Assembly (NCBI GenBank): GCA_903873045.1 | Contig: CAIQND010000824.1 | Span: 1 to 9,346 of the forward strand | DNA length: 9,346 nt | Source: an uncultured Methylococcaceae bacterium | GTDB taxonomy: Bacteria; Pseudomonadota; Gammaproteobacteria; Methylococcales; Methylomonadaceae | Direction of reading: 5' to 3' | Part shown: positions 6,008 through 9,346 of the stretch, one piece after another | Layout: every line of letters starts with the position of its first letter | How positions within the stretch are numbered: the first letter of the stretch is position 1 | Notes under the pieces: generated by a model | Told to the model about the DNA's origin: nothing | The model's database searches: none | Seen by the model: only the letters and a program-made list of their open reading frames with translations | Program-made: the position numbers and the translations under genes

Positions 6008-7540
6008 TTGCTTATAAAATACCCCGTTCCCGCCACGTTGCACTATTATGGCGAATGTCAATTAAATCCAAAACGATCAGATTATTTAAACCGGCTGAAG
6101 ATTTTAAAAATACTGCTGTTGTGTGCAGTATTCTCAGCCACGTCAGCGCAAGCCGAGAACTATCCTGATTTAAATGATGACAGCGAATTTTCAGTCATGA
6201 AAACATTGTCTGATCTTGGCTGGCACAACCTGAAAGATGAGCGATGGAATCTTTACTCGCAGGGAACTTATATTTCGAGCTTTAAACAGGCATTCCCGGC
6301 GGCTTATACTAATTTAAACGGTTCACCCAATTCATTATTACCCGACGCAGAGCGAGGCTTTACTGGAACAGTGACCTTTTACGCCGGACTTAAAGGGTGG
6401 ACTGGCGCGGAATTTTATATAGCGCCGGAAATGATTTCTGAACGGCCGCTTTCTGGATTAAAAGGGATAAGCGGAGCTATTCAAAACTTTGAGCTGCAAA
6501 AAAATGGTTCGGCACCTGCCACCTGGTATCCGTCGAGAGCCATTTACAGACAAACGGTTTCACTCGGAGGCACGCAAAGTAACGTTAAATCCGGCCCTAT
6601 GCAATTAGCAGGTGCTGTCAGCAGTCGCCGCTTTGTTTTTACCGCAGGTACTTTTAGCATTCTTGATATTTTTGATAAAAATACCTATGCCGGGGATCTT
6701 CGCCGTCAATTTGTAAATATGGCATTTTTGACCAATGCTGCCTACGACTTTGCTGCCGATGCACGGGGTTACACGACGGGCTTGGCGGGCGAATTTTATT
6801 TTGATGATTGGGCTTTTCGCTTTGCGCGAATTGCCGGGCCTAAAAATCCTAACGATTTATTCCTGAATTTTCAGATGTTAAGCAATTATGGCGATCAGGT
6901 AGAATTGGAACATAAACATGTTATCAAAAACCAGCCAGGGGCGATAAAAATTCTGGGTTATAGAAATAAGGAAAAGTCCGGGAGTTTTACTGATGCCATT
7001 GCGGCATTCCAGGCTGATCCGGCAAAAAATGCGACGACTTGCACGGGCTATAATTATGACTCTGCCAATGCGGATGCACCTGATCTTTGCTGGGTCAGAA
7101 AATCGAATATAAAAATGGGCATCGGTATCAACATGGAGCAGGCCATTACTGAAGACATAGGTCTCTTTTTCAGAGGGATGGTTTCAGATGGCAGAACTGA
7201 AGTTTATTCTTACACCGCCGCAGATCGATCATTATCTTTTGGGACAGCCATAAAGGGGATGCGTTGGGGGCGGGAAAAAGATTCGGTAGGGCTGGGTTAT
7301 GCACAGAGTTGGATTTCAAGTCAACACGTTGACTATCTGAATATGGGCGGAGTTGATGGCTTTATTGGTGACGGTAAGATCAATTATAAACCGGAGCAGG
7401 TTGTCGATATTTACTACCAATGGCATGTCATCAAATCCGCCTGGTTGACTTTTGACTATCAATATTTAGCCAACCCTGCTTACAACGCGGATCGTGGCCC
7501 TGTTAACATCTATAATACCCGAGTACATTTTGAATTTTAA
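6008..7540 (+). CDS. OprB-family carbohydrate-selective porin
   Basis: An outer-membrane beta-barrel related to Pseudomonas OprB, which lets sugars diffuse across the outer membrane. Visible family features are GFTGTVTFYAGLKGWTGAEFYIAPEM (split here as about residues 117-142), the pair TAGTFSILDIFDKNTYAGDLRRQF (about 212-235) typical of the central barrel, alternating aromatic strands throughout, and a C-terminal strand ending VHFEF with a terminal Phe, the usual outer-membrane assembly signal. A signal peptide core (ILLLCAVFSATSAQA) is cleaved near residue 49. Two cysteines, C345 and C361, sit in a probable extracellular loop and may form a disulfide. The start is unclear: the open frame begins with TTG at 6008 (another TTG at 6038), giving an unusually long n-region of about 33 residues. 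An ATG at 6055 in a different frame would give a more ordinary signal peptide if one A of the run 6106-6110 were absent. The substrate is unknown. Confidence 0.8.
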   Translation: MLIKYPVPATLHYYGECQLNPKRSDYLNRLKILKILLLCAVFSATSAQAENYPDLNDDSEFSVMKTLSDLGWHNLKDERWNLYSQGTYISSFKQAFPAAYTNLNGSPNSLLPDAERGFTGTVTFYAGLKGWTGAEFYIAPEMISERPLSGLKGISGAIQNFELQKNGSAPATWYPSRAIYRQTVSLGGTQSNVKSGPMQLAGAVSSRRFVFTAGTFSILDIFDKNTYAGDLRRQFVNMAFLTNAAYDFAADARGYTTGLAGEFYFDDWAFRFARIAGPKNPNDLFLNFQMLSNYGDQVELEHKHVIKNQPGAIKILGYRNKEKSGSFTDAIAAFQADPAKNATTCTGYNYDSANADAPDLCWVRKSNIKMGIGINMEQAITEDIGLFFRGMVSDGRTEVYSYTAADRSLSFGTAIKGMRWGREKDSVGLGYAQSWISSQHVDYLNMGGVDGFIGDGKINYKPEQVVDIYYQWHVIKSAWLTFDYQYLANPAYNADRGPVNIYNTRVHFEF

Positions 7541-7607
7541 TCCCTGTGCAAATGAACCGCAAACAGGTTGACTTACACCTATGGACATTGTTTGGCCTTC
7601 TGATGTA

Positions 7608-7638
7608 TTGAAAAGATAAGATTATTAACCTGTAAAAT
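7608..7638 (+). promoter_or_regulatory. Candidate promoter of the efflux operon
   Basis: TTGAAA (7608-7613) matches 5 of 6 consensus -35 bases. It is followed at 17 bases by TGTAAA (7631-7636) or at 19 bases by TAAAAT (7633-7638). Transcription would begin near 7645, giving a leader of about 140 bases before the TolC-like gene, which contains the inverted repeats described separately. Confidence 0.35.
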
Positions 7639-7668
7639 CAGCCTGTTATAAAATAATAGAGGCTTGGC

Positions 7669-7723
7669 ACGGTAATCGCTTTCAGATACCTTTTACAAGC
7701 GGGTTAACGGGTATTACCGTTAA
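7669..7723 (+). promoter_or_regulatory. Overlapping inverted repeats in the efflux-gene leader
   Basis: TTAACGG (7704-7710) and CCGTTAA (7717-7723) form a perfect 7-bp inverted repeat with a 6-base spacer. The same right-hand region, ATTACCGT (7713-7720), is also the exact complement of ACGGTAAT at 7669-7676, so two mutually exclusive stems can form. This may be an operator dyad for a regulator or an RNA switch-like leader; which one cannot be told from sequence. Confidence 0.35.
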
Positions 7724-7784
7724 GCGGATGATTCATTTCACCAGACTCTTTAAATCTTAAATGTTTTTCATTTAGATAAAATTC

Positions 7785-9143
7785 ATGAATAAAAAATTTT
7801 TAAAATCAACAGCCTCTGGGCTGTTGTTAAGTTTTCTTATGGCGTTTAATGTCTACGGACAAAATCAGGCGCTCTCGCTGGATGAAGTCCTGTCGATTTT
7901 TTATCAGCGCAATCTCGATTTGATTGCCGCTCAATACAATATTGATCAATCTTTCGCACAAGCCGTCATTGCCGCAGCAATCCCCAACCCAACAGTTGGC
8001 TTTCAGCTTGGCGAGCTCAGTAGCAGTAATCTCAATAAGGGTGCCGGCGCAACGGGATGTAACCATGATGCAAACGTTTCCTGCGGTGCTGCCGAGTATT
8101 ATTCGTTTAGTCAGTTGATTGAAGTGGCGGGTAAGCGTGGCTTGCGTATACAAAGCAGCGGTTTTGCCACGCAGGCGGCGGAAAGTGATTTTCGTGATGC
8201 CGTCCGTATTTTTTCCAACATGGTCAGGCATGCCTACTATCAGTTGTTACAAATGCAAAAAAACCGCTGGTTGGCTCAGGAAATTGTCGATCATTACGAG
8301 GTGATTACCAAAGCCAACAACCTGCGAATGAAAAGCGGTGATATTTCCGAGTCTGATTTTCTGCGGGTTAAAATGGAAGCCATGCGTGCGCAATCGGATC
8401 TTGATAATGCACACACGGCAGTAGAAATGGCGCAAGCCGATTTAGCGGTCATTTTGCGCTGGCCGGATAAAAGTTTGCAATTTGAAGCCAAAGAGCAATG
8501 GCCTGAAGTTAAGAATATCGCTCAGGGTCTTCCGAAAGAAGAATTGATTAGCAAAGCCTTGCAACAACGCCCGGATTTACAGGGTGACAAATTGCGTGCA
8601 GATCAGGCGGACAGGGAGTTGGAATTGGCGAGGCGACTTAAATATCCGGACGTTACCCTCACTGGCGGCTATGCGCATGATCCCAGCAATAATGCCCTTA
8701 ACACGGGTTTCGTTGGCGTCAGTGTCCCGTTACCGTTATTTTATCAATATCAGGGCGAAGCCGATAAAGCGGCCGTCAATTTAAATCAGAGCCGACTGGT
8801 TGCGCAGCAGACAGAACTCGGCATTCGCAGCGATGTTATTAGTACGTTGGCGGCTTGGAACAGTGCCAGCAAAATAGTGCTGCGGTTCAGGGAGGGTTTG
8901 CTTGACGATGCCCTGACGGTCAGAGATAGCTCGGAACTGGCCTACAGCAAAGGTGCCACCAGTGTGTTGGACTTTATCGAAGCCCAGCGCAGTTATAAAA
9001 ATGTAATGCGTGATTATTACGCGGCAGAGATTAGCCACGCCAATGCGTATTACGATTTGGAAAAATCGCTGGGGGTGGAATTGGATGTCGATAAAGCGCC
9101 GGTCGCCCACAACAAGCAAAACCAGGCAAGCTTACAAAAGTAG
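7785..9143 (+). CDS. TolC-family outer-membrane efflux protein, CzcC/CusC-like
   Basis: The outer-membrane channel subunit of a tripartite efflux system, spanning the outer membrane and periplasm to export substrates from an RND pump. The 452-residue length is normal for the family. A signal peptide (LLLSFLMAFNVYG) is cleaved near residue 25. Two outer-membrane-efflux repeats are visible, about 30-225 (LSLDEVLSIFYQRNLDL at its start) and about 250-430 (LISKALQQRPDLQGDKLRADQADRE split over 255-280), with long helical heptad-like stretches and the second-repeat signature YSKGATSVLDFIEAQRSY near 394-411. The segment FSQLIEVAGKRGLR at 108-121 is typical of CzcC-like members linked to heavy-metal efflux, but substrate class is inferred. 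Two cysteines, C92 and C100, lie in the loop GCNHDANVSCG before an outer strand and may form a disulfide. The adaptor gene follows 42 bases later. Confidence 0.9.
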   Translation: MNKKFLKSTASGLLLSFLMAFNVYGQNQALSLDEVLSIFYQRNLDLIAAQYNIDQSFAQAVIAAAIPNPTVGFQLGELSSSNLNKGAGATGCNHDANVSCGAAEYYSFSQLIEVAGKRGLRIQSSGFATQAAESDFRDAVRIFSNMVRHAYYQLLQMQKNRWLAQEIVDHYEVITKANNLRMKSGDISESDFLRVKMEAMRAQSDLDNAHTAVEMAQADLAVILRWPDKSLQFEAKEQWPEVKNIAQGLPKEELISKALQQRPDLQGDKLRADQADRELELARRLKYPDVTLTGGYAHDPSNNALNTGFVGVSVPLPLFYQYQGEADKAAVNLNQSRLVAQQTELGIRSDVISTLAAWNSASKIVLRFREGLLDDALTVRDSSELAYSKGATSVLDFIEAQRSYKNVMRDYYAAEISHANAYYDLEKSLGVELDVDKAPVAHNKQNQASLQK

Positions 9144-9152
9144 CCGATTATC

Positions 9153-9167
9153 GGGCGTAACACGCCC
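9153..9167 (+). other. Small hairpin between efflux genes
   Basis: GGGCGT (9153-9158) and ACGCCC (9162-9167) form a 6-bp GC-rich stem with loop AAC in the 42-base gap between the TolC-like gene and the adaptor gene. No T-run follows, so it is probably not a terminator; it may modulate mRNA stability or the ratio of the two proteins. Confidence 0.35.
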
Positions 9168-9185
9168 AAATCCAAGAATTAGGCT

Positions 9186-9346
9186 ATGCAGATAATGGAT
9201 GTGAATAAACAGATGTGTGTTCAAAGAAAAAAATGGTTTTTATGCGGCTTGTTGCTAGCAGCAATGTTAAACGCCTGCTCGGATTCAGCTGATAAAATCC
9301 AACCGGTTCCGCAAGCGCCCAAAGTGAAGGGCGAAGTGCATTTGGC
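9186..9346 (+). CDS. Periplasmic adaptor lipoprotein of an RND efflux system, 5' part only
   Basis: The gene runs off the right edge after 53 codons. The visible part is a lipoprotein signal: a basic n-region (CVQRKKW), a hydrophobic core (FLCGLLLAAM) and the lipobox LNAC with Cys31 as the lipidated residue. The next residue is Ser, so retention at the inner membrane by the Asp+2 rule is not expected. After it comes a Pro/Lys-rich linker ending KVKGEVHL. Position directly after a CzcC/CusC-like gene strongly suggests the CusB/CzcB-type membrane-fusion subunit, but the diagnostic lipoyl and barrel domains are outside the window. An in-frame stop lies at 9180-9182, so ATG 9186, 9195 or 9213 are the possible starts; AGG at 9181-9183 is too near 9186 and better spaced for 9195. 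Confidence 0.65.
   Translation, partial: MQIMDVNKQMCVQRKKWFLCGLLLAAMLNACSDSADKIQPVPQAPKVKGEVHL

Noticed and set aside
5970..6017. 15-codon frame beginning with ATG before the porin, possible leader peptide
   Set aside because: No ribosome site, no control-codon run and no attenuator structure after it; likely chance.
7544..7570. CCTGT...ACAGG inverted repeat after the porin gene
   Set aside because: Only a 5-bp stem with a 15-base loop and no T-tract, so it is not supported as a terminator.
7827..8231. Minus-strand 134-codon open frame inside the TolC-like gene
   Set aside because: Antisense to a clearly conserved coding region and without recognisable domains.

Overview
The window looks like a piece of a gammaproteobacterial chromosome of moderate GC (mid-forties by eye). 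The gene content, a batD homologue, a PfkB sugar kinase, an OprB-type porin and a CzcC/CusC-type efflux locus, together with short dispersed palindromes, would fit a Methylococcales-like methanotroph or a relative. This placement is an inference from gene flavour, not from a marker gene.

Left part (1-3726) is read on the minus strand. From right to left it holds a 78-residue ribbon-helix-helix antitoxin-like gene, a PfkB-family sugar kinase whose 5' end overlaps it, batD (a secreted, membrane-anchored Bat protein), and a tRNA1(Val) m6A37 methyltransferase gene (trmN6) that stops about 80 residues early, directly against a 26-bp perfect palindrome. A second long hairpin of the CACGAAG type lies between batD and trmN6. 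The kinase seems to carry a 4-bp tandem duplication (GCTT twice) that puts its first residues, including the conserved IFGEVL strand, out of frame with the rest.

Middle part (3727-5808) is read on the plus strand. It holds a complete tryptophanyl-tRNA synthetase gene (trpS), coupled by a 4-nt GTGA overlap to a polytopic membrane protein of unknown role, and ends in a probable intrinsic terminator.

Right part (6008-9346) is a cell-envelope transport region on the plus strand: an OprB-like carbohydrate porin with an uncertain start, a CzcC/CusC-like TolC-family outer membrane factor, and the first 53 residues of a lipoprotein that is probably the periplasmic adaptor of the same tripartite RND efflux system. 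The inner-membrane pump would be expected beyond the right edge.

I do not see a convincing undescribed system. The observations most worth checking are the kinase frameshift, the truncated trmN6 at a palindrome, the antitoxin-like gene wired to a sugar kinase with no toxin, and the ambiguous porin signal-peptide start.
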